A DNA stretch of 64,000 nucleotides from Corella eumyota (lineage: Eukaryota; Chordata; Ascidiacea; Phlebobranchia; Corellidae), in contig OY720099.1 in assembly GCA_963082875.1 (NCBI GenBank), positions 5,456,001 to 5,520,000 of the forward strand, read 5' to 3'. The notes under the pieces are model-generated. The model worked only from the letters and a program-made list of their open reading frames with translations, ran no database searches and was not told where the DNA came from. Positions 1 to 12,900 of the stretch are shown here, in pieces (positions within the stretch are counted from its first letter, which is position 1; every line of letters begins with the position of its first letter). Both the position numbers and the translations under genes were made by a program.

Positions 1-3000
1 ACTCCTTCGACGGTCACCAAGGCGTCGTTAGGAAAACACCCTCCGTAGGTTGTGGCTGGGGAGTTTTCTGCGAAATAAATACAAATTATTAAAAATGCGG
101 CCCTTGAAACGATGATTTCATTTTGTGAATTGTTTTGTAAAAATCACAACTTTTCCATACGTGTTTTCGGAGTCATACCCTAAGCACCCAATTTATAAAG
201 TTTGTACGTATGACATTACTTCTTACAAAATGATCAAAGCTCTAAAATTTTGAAAGTTTTTTTGTAGTGGATTGTGAAGTTTTTTCAGCTCTTTGTAATT
301 GAATTTTAATCCTATTAAAAAAGGTGCCCGGCTGAAAATGTTCGTCTCAGTACCCCTAATCCCATATTTGTTGTACATGTAAAGTGTTTTGTTGCGACGG
401 TAAATATGCAACGTGTTGTACCGCTACTCAAAAAAAAATAAAACCTAAAAGAGTTTTTATTCATCAAAAAGGAGAAATAAAAACAAAAATGGGAAAGCTA
501 AATCCGAAGTGATTTTTTGTAGAGGATCTCCTAACCGAAAAATATCTCACGCGTCGGTTTTTGAATTTTATGTCGTTTAGGCTATGACTGGATTTAATAA
601 AAATCACGCAGATACTAATTCCACAGACAAACAACTTGTTTAGCGAAATTTGTAGCCGCTGAAATATTCGAATCAAACAACTGTTTTTATAGTGCTTATA
701 AGTCGCCATTTTAAATTTGATAAAACGACATAAATGTTAGAAGTTATAAAGTAAAGCATTGGGAGCTGTTATAATTAGTAACCTTGTATTCTACAGCTAC
801 TGTTTTAAATTGCATGTAATTGTACATAACTGAGGATAACCTACCTGAACGAACGCTAGCATGGATATGAGTTGGTGAATCATAGAATACCCAGTCGAAA
901 CCGGCCTCGACTGCCAATCTTGCTAACCTTCCTAACTTCTTATGGTCAAGATCACTAGTCGTAAAATCAACTGCTCGACCTTAAAAAATACAATATACTC
1001 TTTGTTAATTTAAATACCTATTTAAAAATGCTGCCTTAATGACGTTGTGTGAGCTTAAATTTAAATTTTTACCTTCATAATGTAGATTTCCTTCTGAAAA
1101 AATTGAATTTAAGGCCTCCCAACCTTTTGTTACCCGTAATCGAACGTCCGGCCACGTGTGTATAACATAAAGAGCCAGTGTATCTAGTTTATCTTTACAT
1201 CTCTAAAAACAAAGGTTTACAATTTAAAATAGAAAATAACTTCCACAAAGTGATGCAAAAGAGCTTGTTTATATTTAGGTAACCTATACTGATTTTTTTT
1301 CATTTGATTTCGAGTTTTTTGTAGTTTTAAGTTGGGCATAAAATAAAAAAGGTAAGAAATATAAAAAAAATGTGTTTGTTTAATAATTTTAATTATACAA
1401 AAAGCGATTAACAAAATTTATTTAACAGAAGTTTAAAAAAATTTTAGATAATAAAAGAAAAATACAAAAACAAAATATTTTAAAATCGCATGTAATTTTC
1501 GGGAATTAAAAATAATAAATCAACCGTTATTTTTTTTTGTTTCGGTAAAAGCAAAGCGACGTCAGGACTATAAAACCAACCCAAAAACATTTATTTACGG
1601 CGCAAATATTGAATGACGGAATTCGAGCAATAACAAATATTGCAAAAACATTCTCCACTTCTAAGGAAATCAGGTATGCTGATTTTGTTTAAATTTCATG
1701 GAAATCACTTTTTATTTATATTTATTTTTAGGATAGGCGTTAATGGGTTATTATGTAGCAAGTCTATAACACATTAAGAAAGTGACAATCAAAATTTTAA
1801 AAGCCTGTCACGCGTGAGTGCCCGTCAAATAATAACAAACAAACGAAAAAAAACATTAAAATGGCGGTTTCGCTCAAAATCACAGTTAATACTTAAATAG
1901 GTATTTCATTAACGAAAACACATAATTTTAAGTGGAATTTGGTGGTTTATATATTAGTAAATTTTGGGCTATTTTTAAACGTTTAGCAACAAGGTAAACT
2001 TATTTTAAATAAACGTTTTTAAAGTCTCACTTTAGCCTGTATAGCCTAACACGTCCGACGGCATTTGGCAGAAATTTTCGAGCACTCTTTGTCACTTTTC
2101 AGGCATTGTCCAAAACACTCTCTAAGTACTATGGTTGGATAGAGGCTTTGAAAATCACAATATTGTGATTTCTTTGGTTCAACAAAACCACGCCTAAAGA
2201 GAAGTAAAAAGAACCTAAACTTAAAGTCTCAGGTCAAGAGTTTCAGCAATATAACAATTAGCATTTTAAACTGAATCAATTCTGTGTTGTTATTTTTAAA
2301 AACAAGCCCGACAAAGGCAACCGAGAAAATGTCGAGCCATGCTGTCCTCAACCTCGCGAGGAATAACAAAGTAAATCTGGCCTTGTTTTCGCTTAGCCTA
2401 AAACCAGTTAACGAATATTTTTGGCATATTTTCGGTAAGTGATTTAGAGTGTCTAGCTTTCGGACGTAAAACGACAAATGTATCGCTTTGTTTTGTTTAA
2501 ACGCGGGCAGGTATTTTTTTCGTTGTGATTTTTGAGACTACACCCAAATCCGGATCGTTCATGTTCAAGCCTATTTTTATTATTTTTCCATTTAAATCCC
2601 TTATTACGTCATCGGAAGTGGGCGTTAAGTACCGTTAATGACGCTTATTACGTCACAAATCAAAGAAACCAATTCTCTTCAGATGTTTAAAAAAATCACA
2701 CAGTCATTTCGAACTCGAAAAGAAAACTTGAAACGTTAAAAGTGTGATTTCAGCTTTCAATAAAAACTTCGCGTCTGTAATATCAATATTTAAACACTCT
2801 AGTGATAATTATAACTTGTGCTAAAATGTCGGTACACATTAAGCTCAAGAGTCTGGCGGTTATTTGGCATCCTGTGTGTGCTACTTTGGGCATAGTAAAG
2901 CAAGCAAACTTTGTTTGCAAACCTGATAACTGCATCTTAAGAACAAAGGCCCGTAATTGTGATATCATAACTGTCCTAACGCAGCGTTTGCGTCTAATAA

Positions 3001-4573
3001 AACACTGCTGTGTTTATTGGAGGGCGTGATGTTTTGGATTGTGTAAGAACGCCTTATCTTGATTATAATGACCGTTTTGTGTGGAAAAACAAAGATCAGA
3101 ACAGTTCAACAGCGGTTGAATAAATACATTTTTTCACTGTTTTTAATCTTTGTCATGTTTTTAATCAAGCCTAAGTTTTACTGTTAACTAATTTACTTGC
3201 GTATGCATAATTACTTGAAATCACACAAGACTTAAATGCTTACGCGAAAATTCTTGCTTCGAAGTTTAAGGCAGTTGATAATCCTAATTGTAAGTGAATC
3301 ACTATATTTGAGGGCAATGTGTGCACAACGACATTGTAAAGTCTGATAAACAAACCACAAATTCGACGACTCGACATAATATACGAGATAGTATTTTGAA
3401 CTACATTACCACATCAACGATTAAACGTTATGCACACCGGCAACATAAAGGTCCCGTTTTTAACAATGTATATAATCAAATAAATCAAGTCTCATAAAGG
3501 TCTATTTTGTGTGCCAATGTTGACATGTTTGGCGAGCAATATACATAATAAGGATTGCCCAATATGGCATTGTAAATTTGTCAAAGCTGGTTTATAATAT
3601 AGTATCGCTAGACCTAGATTCATTTAAGAAAAGGCTTAGTGGAAACGACCTGCTATATATAGGTGAATGACTTGTTAAATGCCATGTTAAAGATTAACCA
3701 ACCATCGATGAAATAAAACTAAGTCAAAAAAATCGCTGGAGTGACGCAAGTTTAATCCAAATTAAACACATTTCAGTTGGGACATGTCAATATGCCATTA
3801 GGCAGGCCCAAATAAAAGCCTATTAGTGGATTAAAACCGCATATATTGCACGTTAGGTATATAGAAGCTAAGTGGTAATGCGTGCTAGACCAGGGCGGGG
3901 ATAGAGAATCGTTAAAGTTTTAATGAGGGCCGACCCCACGGTTTGTTAGCTAATATTGTCAATTTTGGAGTGGCTACACTTTAAATCAACACGCGCCATG
4001 TTCAAAGGAAAATTGATTGCACACAGCCCTTTGAATGTTAAAGAAATACAGAATTACCTTGCGCAACTCGAATTTTCCCTCTCAAAAACTGACTTTTAGG
4101 TGAATTTTGAGTGTACACTGTATTTACCTGTTACCTGTGTAACCACTACACATGTAACACCGTTTTGGTGACAGTTGTAACAGTTTTAACTTACCTTGTC
4201 ACATAATGCTATACGTAGTTGCAAAACTTCCAACGTTTATTTTACTTTTACGAATTAAATATATTTTTAAAAAACTCACCGGAGTCATTAGGCGATCATT
4301 TCCATTTTCTTCTCTGTCAATAAAAATGATCTTGTCACTGTAATTTGGAACAAGGGTGTCAAATCTTGGGCTATCCCTTGTTATTCGTCCCGTTGCGGGG
4401 CCGCTGGCTCCGATCATGTTTTCCGAGACGTTCGGTACATGCTGTTTCCTGAGAAACGGTACCTGTTTTTTTGGGAGCGGTCGGTGCCCATACCCAGTAC
4501 CGGGGCCACAGGCTTCAGAAATCTCGTACCAAAGCAAGAAAAGAACTACAACTTGTACTTTACGAGCTTTCAT
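1..4573 (-). CDS. hh: Hedgehog signalling protein, 5' part (runs off the window)
   Basis: Secreted morphogen precursor; the N-terminal fragment is a Patched ligand and the C-terminal Hint domain cleaves it and attaches cholesterol. Exons on the minus strand: 4573-4280, 1202-1073, 979-845, 67-<1; all junctions are GT-AG and in phase. The 208 residues seen begin with a signal peptide (1-21), after which Cys22 of CGPG would be the palmitoylated N-terminus. Family motifs follow: IPNV-like VPNV, DRLMT, RCKDKL, LHYEGRAVD (zinc His and Asp), [13 protein letters not shown] and HIH. The autoprocessing junction GG-CF is present, with cleavage expected between Gly196 and Cys197. The rest of the Hint domain lies outside the window. 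Intron positions fit the known split of the signalling domain in other chordates. Identification is very secure; which tunicate hh paralogue this is cannot be decided here. Confidence 0.96.
1203..4279 (-). other. hedgehog intron 1, no gene seen
   Basis: A 3.1-kb intron between the first and second hedgehog exons, long for this window. It holds only short ORFs on both strands, none with recognisable family motifs or codon-like conservation. First introns of hedgehog genes in other chordates often carry enhancers, so this is a reasonable place for them, but I see no decisive motif cluster. Confidence 0.6.
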
Positions 4574-4872
4574 TGACTATCGCTTAAACTACCATGACTT
4601 AAAAACTGGTGTAACAGGTAAGCAGATTTTTTGTCCGACGTATTTAAAATGATTCTTTATGTAAATTCTGAAGAAAAATCAGTCTTTTCCAATTAAATAT
4701 CAAGCTTGAGCCTTTCCCGACTAAGTAGATTGAATGACAAAGGTTCGTACACGTTCTATAAATCGGCGAGCAAACAAACTAGCAACTATAATATTGGCAC
4801 ACTTCAGTGTTTGGCATTCGTTTAACAAAGTAAAAAAAGTTTTCTGTATCGACTCGAAAACACATCGTCGGC

Positions 4873-4913
4873 TCACTATCACTATCTTACGGCCCACTAT
4901 CACTATCTTACGA
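4873..4913. repeat. Two-copy 21-bp direct repeat with GATA cores
   Basis: Two tandem copies of a CACTATCACTATCTTACG unit. Each holds TATCA and TATCT, which are TGATA and AGATA on the other strand, giving four GATA-factor core sites in about 40 bp inside the hedgehog/RPS17 intergenic region. Confidence 0.8.
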
Positions 4914-5269
4914 TCTGGCGTAAAACTTTATGGTTTGGCAAATTTAAAAAAAATTGCTGTTTATTAAAGTCCTTTTTTATGTTAAAGTTGTTGCTGCGTT
5001 TACATTTTTTACGCAATTAATTTCCAAACATTGCACTTATCTAACCAATTCTTTGATGATCGAAAACATAGAATTATCTGTTATGAGATTATTATAAAAT
5101 TACTATGTTAAATAATTGTTAAATTATCAAAATGAAACAAATTTAAATTACAAATTTTGTCAACCTATTGCTATTTGTGAGCGCAGAATCTGTCATACAT
5201 TTTTTTATAAATTAAACGTGCGCCATCTAGTGTAAGAAAAAATACGTATTCATTGTTTTGCTGGGAAAA

Positions 5270-5281
5270 ATCTCTCTTTTT
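5270..5281 (+). promoter_or_regulatory. 5' TOP-like pyrimidine tract of RPS17
   Basis: A run TCTCTCTTTTT ends 15 bp before the RPS17 ATG. Ribosomal protein mRNAs of animals typically start with a C plus 4-14 pyrimidines, so transcription probably starts in this tract. The exact cap site is inferred. Confidence 0.55.
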
Positions 5282-5295
5282 AGTTGCATTTCATC

Positions 5296-6977
<1,682 letters not shown>

Positions 6978-7099
6978 GTAAGCACTTTTTTAATATATTT
7001 GTTAGCAAATGTATGTATATAATTTCTAAATAATAATTTTAAATTTAGATTTTTTCGATTTTGAAGAAGAAAATTTGTGCTTAACATCTTGCAAATAAA
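6978..7099 (+). terminator. RPS17 3' UTR with probable intron and poly(A) signal
   Basis: The TAG stop is followed at once by a good donor (GTAAGC at 6978). An acceptor TTTAG lies near 7048, and AATAAA is at 7094-7099. A spliced 3' UTR immediately after the stop is therefore likely; if unspliced, the same poly(A) signal serves. Confidence 0.55.
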
Positions 7100-7631
7100 A
7101 TAAAAATGGCAGAGTTATAACCTGCAGCTTACATTAATGTGTTTATTTGATTATTGTAAAGTTTTCAGTCCTTATTACGTACTATATATTATACTGTTTA
7201 CATGAAAGGAATGCAACTGGAATTGATAAGGGTTAAGTTTTAATCAATTTAATTAAGTATATTTTATAGGCACTCTTTTGTATGTAATTTTAAACACTAT
7301 ACCCAATCAATGGAAATTGATTTTTATTGACAGAAGATAAGGATTAAAAAAATTTAACAGTAATCTACAGCTATTATGACATGGTTGTGTACAAAAAGCA
7401 AAGTTTATATAAAGTTTTAGAGTTTTAAAATTGTGCTTGTTTTTCTTATTTCGAGGATAAATAATCAAAAAAATATTTTAACTTTGTAATTTAAATGCTG
7501 AACGAAGTTGCAGGAAGGCGTAATAAGGGGACCTAAGTCATAAAAAATAAATACTGCCTTCGTTTTATGTGGTTATAATTAAACAAATGCATTTTAAGAA
7601 ATGAGCACACCTTTCACCAGTTGCGATAAAA
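7100..7631. other. Intergenic, nothing recognised
   Basis: AT-rich spacer between the convergent RPS17 and the downstream minus-strand gene. It should contain the 3' UTR of the latter. No ORF or repeat of note. Confidence 0.5.
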
Positions 7632-9372
7632 TCACTTGGCATTCAATAGTCTTTTCCTTATTTCCTCGTAAGTTAAGTACAGAATGGGAATTTGCTGTTT
7701 TTTGATTGTCCTGCCTGACTTTAGCGTTGAAGTGTAAAAAGGTAAGATGTTACTGCTCCACGTAGATTGATCTGAATAAAAAAACACCTCGCTGTTTTTC
7801 ATAACCTCCATTTCAACCATAGACACTATATCGCCAATGTTGTGCCAATTCCCATCCCAACATTTGGCATACGTTTCTTTTAAATACATTTCCAAGTTGA
7901 TTAAAGGCTGACGAAAGTTGGGTTTTTTGGTCCAAAGACGAAATATCTCTTTTTTAAAGGAAAACAGAACGGGTGGCGTTGCTATATACAAATACAATAA
8001 CTTATCACTGGTCGCTATCTTACGGTTTGTCAAAGTTTTTGCTAGTCCGTTAAAAACATCGTTCGCTGTCGCCCTTTTCATAACGGTGCAGGTCATTTTA
8101 GAAAGTCCATTCTCTTCTTTACACTTTGAACTCCAATCATAGGGATCGTATCTCCAATGAACTGCTACATATGATGACCCTTTGAATGATTGTTCTATAT
8201 AGCCCTTTGCAGCTTCGATAATGCATAGGGGATGCCTTACCGAATCTACGATAGCGGAATACAACACATCATTTTTAACTTTTTTATAATTCATATTTTT
8301 AACTAATGGTAAAGCTATACCACCATTAGGTTTAATATTAATAGATCCAAACGGGGCTATATAAGCTGCACAGGGAAGGGAGGAGTTATAAATTTGTCGC
8401 AAAGTTTTAGAGTTAGGTTCTAATTTGTAAAGGTCGGCCAGTTTTTGCCTTTGATTCGGATAAGATGGTATAGTAGCATCAATAGGTCGTCCTTTAAATC
8501 GACTAGGAAACAACCTTAATTTGCTTGAACCTTCGACGTTTTTCCATACCTGTTTTCCACCTTTTAAAAGTTTCATGTTCGTATCAACTTCTATATTTTT
8601 TATCATAAACGGTGTAGGTATTCTAGCCTACAATAAAAGTACATTGAGATGTTCATAAAATAGTAATTTCTCTCTCTATCTACTTAAATGTTTTATTCAT
8701 TTAAAAGTGTATTAATTTACTTGAAATGCAACATCAAAATTTCCATGGCATTTGTTTTGAAATTGTTCTATAGTTATCGTAGAAACAAAGCTTCTCAAAT
8801 AGTCAACGTCGATTTTTGTCGAGGCATTCTGAGGGGCTCCCCCTAAAGTAAAATGAGCTCGAAATTTCGGAATCACTAATGTCCTGAAAAAAATGGTAAT
8901 ATAGTTTTGAATTTCACACATTTTTAGTGTCCTACCTGTTTAATTTAATAGCGAGGTAGATCGACTTTTTTAGACCGATTATTTGGTTATTTGGACCCCA
9001 AATTAAACCCGGATATAAAAACTTGTTTGGATCGAGAACTATTTTTGGTGATGATGCCATGGGATGATCTTCTAAATTTATCTTCCACAAATTACATTTG
9101 TCTGTTAAGGACGTAATAGGGAGTGGCGTTGGTTTTGATGTGTTTGTAGTCTGTAGCGGTAATGTAACATGTAAAAATGTGGTTTTGTTAAACCCAAAAT
9201 TAAAAGTTAAATTACTGCCTTCCTCTGTTTCGGCTGTTTTACTACCACGTGCTTCTTGGAAGTTAATGACGTCATATTTAAAGTCGAAGCTAAAAATCCA
9301 CAGAATAAAATAAGCAAAACTTGCAACTAGCACTAATTTTATCAAACTAGTATGCAGATTTTTGCGACGCAT
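7632..9372 (-). CDS. O-fucosyltransferase-like type II membrane protein, copy A
   Basis: Exons 9372-8936, 8883-8721 and 8627-7632 join in phase to 531 residues. Residues about 10-30 form one hydrophobic anchor, giving type II topology in ER or Golgi. NLT, NKT and NTS are potential N-glycosylation sites. The GT-B O-FucT pattern is visible: GPNNQ then a helix and LNRTLVIPKFRAHFT (compare GNQ...LNRTL in POFUT1), the VAVHWRYDPYDW block at the place of the donor-binding HxR motif, and near the C-terminus VEMEVMKNSEVFFYSDQSTW, like the S/STxS end of the family fold. Probable reaction: transfer of fucose from GDP-fucose to a protein or glycan. The substrate is unknown, and HWRYD differs from the usual HxRRGD, so another nucleotide-sugar donor is possible. 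Its neighbour copy B has the same three-exon layout and phases. Confidence 0.7.
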
Positions 9373-9927
9373 TGCAATTCTAGTATTTAAAATTATTACA
9401 AAAATAATACCAAAGTTTTGTTAGCTATAGCTATTCTACAATTTTTTTTAGCTTACTTATAAAGTGCTTTAATAGGCATTGTATAACAATATAATCTTAT
9501 TTGGTTTTCCATATGCTTAAGATTCTATTTATTAAACTATTTGAATGGGAAGCGTTGTATAGAAATTCGAAAACAATTGTTTTAAGTATTACGCATTCTT
9601 ACGTAATGCATATAAAAAATTCACAATAAAACTAAATTTTACATAAACTGTGACGTTGAAATATTTAGAAAAAAATAAAAATTGCAAAATAATATGTTCC
9701 TAAATATAGTGTTTGCATAATCGTTTAATGTTAATTTACAAAACTTTTATATTTTCTTAAACCATAAAAGGTTTTTACAGTAAGATTAAAACCTAACAAT
9801 TCAGTAATTAACACTTATTGCAATACATAATAAAAAAGCAGTGAACCATTTATAAAAGTAAACACAATTTTTTTTAAATTATCTGCATATAAATTAATTT
9901 TAATACTTAAGATTCAAAATCGTAGCC
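9373..9927. other. Spacer between the two fucosyltransferase-like genes
   Basis: About 550 bp of AT-rich DNA holding the promoter of copy A and the 3' UTR of copy B. No coding sequence or repeat recognised. Confidence 0.5.
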
Positions 9928-11796
9928 CTATTTTAGAGATTGAGTTTCAGAATTATTATGGTTAGCCAGTCTTTTTTCAACAGCTGTTCGAACTGTATTT
10001 AAAATAGAAACAGAATATTTTTGCTGGTATAAACCGTTTTCATCGGTTTTTGTTCTTTTTGGCAAAATGTTACTCGACCACGTGGATCCAGGTGAATGAA
10101 AAAAAATTTCGCTTTTTTTCATAATTTCCATTTCGACGAGAGAAAAAATTTCGTCAAAATTTTCCCAGTTTTTATCCCAGCAGTTTTTATAATTTTTAGT
10201 CAAAACATTTGTTAAGTCTAAATTTGTTTGCAGTAAGTTAGTTTTGTTTAAAAATAACAAAATATTTTCTTTGTATGTCTTTAAAGAGGAAGGAACGGCA
10301 ATGTAAAGGTAAAGAGTGTTGTTAAAATATATATTTTTGCTAATTAGTGTGTTTATTATGCCGTTTAAAAAATCTTCTGGAGTCATTGTTGTAATAAGAC
10401 CGCACGTCGACTTTTTCCAGTCTTCGTTTTTGCCCTTGCACCTTTGACCCCAATCCGAAGGGTCGTATCGCCAATGTACTGCAACATACTGCTTTCCTCT
10501 AAAAGCTTGCTTAAGAAAATCCTTTGCTGCTTCAACGATGCACACCGGGTGTTTAATCGAATCAACAACGGCCGAATACAGAACGTCGTTGGTTAGATAA
10601 GTGATATTAGTAACATTTGGTAACGGAGACGCAACCCTGTTATGCATTCCTAATCTAATTGTGTAGAAAGGTGCAATGTAGGCAGCGCAAGGCAAAGATG
10701 AGTTGTAAGCCTTGCGTAAATCGTTTGCATTGCCAGATAACCAGGGGCTGTATGTTGGTGTGTACTTTGCGTTGGGGAAAGTTGGTATGGTAAGTAGACC
10801 TTTGTATTTAGCAAAAAGTCTTAGTTTAAATGCTCCTTCAATGTCGGTCCAGTTCTGTTTACCCCCTTGAAATACTTTTAGTTTGGTGTCTTCTTCAATT
10901 TGGTAAATCGCATTTGGGTTAACTATTTGTGCCTGTACGTTAAAGTAAGGTTAAAGAGACTGTGTTAACATTACTGAAAAGTGCTTGTTTAGATATACAA
11001 ATAACTTAAAAATACTCTCTTTAAAATAGTGAAGCGTTATGGCAAATTTATATAAGACAGGTTTGATTCAAATTGTCATGTTTTTACATTCTTACCTGAA
11101 ATGCTACATCAAAGCTTCCATTACATTTATTTTGAAGCTGATCTATTGATATAGTAGAAATAAAACTTCTTAAATAATCGACATCAATTCTGGTACCGGC
11201 TTTTTGTACTTTATTTCCTTTTGATGTAAAATGAGCACGAAATTTAGGAATAACCAAGGTTCTAAAAAACAGTACTTTTCTTTATTTTCAATTTATGCAT
11301 GGATCTTCCAAATTAATGCATGGATCTTCCTTTTCAATTTATGCATGGATGATTTTGTTTTAGATTAAATCAATATTTATTTTTTTATAAGGTAATATAT
11401 ATTAAAACAACAGTATAAAAATGTTACTTACCTATTTAGTTTAATAGCAAGGTAAATAGACTGCAACAGGCCAACTATTTGGTTGTTTGGACCCCAAATT
11501 AATCCCGGATATAGAAACTTGTTTGGGTCAAGAATAATTCTTGGCGATAATGTCATTGGGTGATCCTCCAAAACTATTTTCCACAATTTACAATTGTCTG
11601 ATGATAAAGTCTTTATAATTGAACCATATGTTGTATTTTTAAGCAGAGTAGTCATATTGCTAGCTTCCCAGGTTATTAGATTGTTAATATGATTTTGAAA
11701 GTTCAATATGTCAAAATATTTATACATTATAATAAATGACACGGTAAAGCATATGACAAATACAGGAAAGGATTTTGAATCCAATTTATGTAACAT
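9928..11796 (-). CDS. O-fucosyltransferase-like type II membrane protein, copy B
   Basis: Tandem paralogue of the gene at 7632-9372. Exons 11796-11432, 11261-11096 and 10932-9928 give 511 residues; splice phases match copy A exactly (2, 0). Exon 3 is open throughout from 10932, so its internal methionines are not starts. A membrane anchor lies at about residues 11-28. Shared blocks: LEDHPM, LDPNKFLYPGLIWGPNNQ, LNRTLVIPKFRAHFT, SSLPCAAYIAPF, VAVHWRYDPSDW, NCWDKNW, VEMEIMKKSEIFFHSPGSTW. The last resembles the C-terminal part of the O-FucT fold. The stem region after the anchor is shorter than in copy A and unlike it, as expected for luminal stems. Both copies look intact. The glycosyltransferase family is fairly clear; substrate and exact linkage are not. 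Confidence 0.7.
11291..11354. repeat. Three-copy short direct repeat in intron 1 of copy B
   Basis: Three units built on ATGCATGGATCTTCC begin at about 11291, 11312 and 11337; the last diverges after ATGCATGGAT. Spacing is 21-25 bp. No function is evident. Confidence 0.75.
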
Positions 11797-12900
11797 TTTG
11801 ATAAACCTATAAGATAAAACTTGAGTTTTATTCGGTGTTTGTTAATTTAAAATAAGTATTTTGCACTATATTTATAACAGAATATTAACAAAGGGCATTA
11901 TCAAATTTGTCCTAGCATAATATTACTTTTTTGTTTATTCTTAAAGCAGCTTTTTAATGAAATTAATTGTTTCTTGTTATATAGTAACAATACAGCTTTG
12001 CTTTTCAAGTCTTTTATTTTAATTTTAGTAAACTAAGTCCCTTTACCTCAAAAGAAATTTTTTAGGTTAATAAGCTTTTTTTTTAAAAAAACCTAACAAC
12101 AAGTTAACTACACTCTTTTATTGCTACTTTATAGGGTTCAAGTACAGTTTTTCATGTTGGTTAGTTGGTTTAGCTGATAAACAGCAGGCCTAGACTAACC
12201 TTCTTATCTAAAACAAACATATTTTATGGTTATTTGCTTGATGAACAAAAACGTTGCTGAAGTCTTTATCTCGTAATACATATTTTTCAAATACAAACTT
12301 CGATTTGCCTAAAGCGGTTTTCAACTATTTTAGTAGCTCAGACTACACAAATTTAACCACTTTTTATATTAACAACAAACAGGCTGGTTAAGTAAGGAAA
12401 CTGGTTATTGTTTTCAAAAATTCCAAAAATGCAATTAATTACAAAATATGCCATAACCTGTCCTATTAAAATGTAGACACTTTTTATAAACTGTTTTATA
12501 AGCCTAATTTGTTATAATGAATAAGCGGTAATAAAACATCCGTTTATTGCATGGGCTTAGGGCTAAAACTTTTTGCCTTAGCCACCAGTCCTACGCCTAC
12601 ACTAAACTTTAATAATTATATAAAAATGAATTGACACGGAAATATAATCAATCTATTAAAAAAGATATAGTATTTCTATTGACAGCACTGGTTTAAATTG
12701 CTATGCCATTAGTAAAAATTTTGGAAAAAAAATTACATTAGGCTACAACTTACCATAAAAATACGTTACAATGTAAAAAATATTAAATGGGAAGAAAATA
12801 AATAAAAAAATATGAAATTTAATTAAATCCCTTTTTATAACAGTTTTTCTATTTCTGGTGAACCTTGTTCCTCGAAAACTAAGTTTTGATTTCACTTTGT
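11797..12900. other. Intergenic spacer, no gene seen
   Basis: About 1.1 kb upstream of fucosyltransferase-like copy B and downstream of the four-TM gene. A 77-codon minus-strand ORF at 12743-12976 overlaps the last exon of the four-TM gene in another frame and is not credible. Confidence 0.5.

Larger units (their letters stand above)
4574..5295. promoter_or_regulatory. Shared divergent promoter region, hedgehog / RPS17
   Basis: Only 722 bp separate the hedgehog start codon (minus strand) from the RPS17 start codon (plus strand), so both promoters and 5' UTRs must lie here. One gene is a tightly patterned morphogen, the other a housekeeping ribosomal protein. The interval contains a direct repeat with four GATA cores (4873-4913) and a pyrimidine tract at the RPS17 end. 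Core promoter boundaries cannot be placed from sequence alone. Confidence 0.6.

Noticed and set aside
2229-3029. Small ORFs inside hedgehog intron 1
   Set aside because: Overlapping on opposite strands, no motifs, composition like the surrounding intron.
4356-4652. 98-codon plus-strand ORF over hedgehog exon 1
   Set aside because: It is the antisense shadow of the signalling-domain exon; no family motif and no independent splice or start context.
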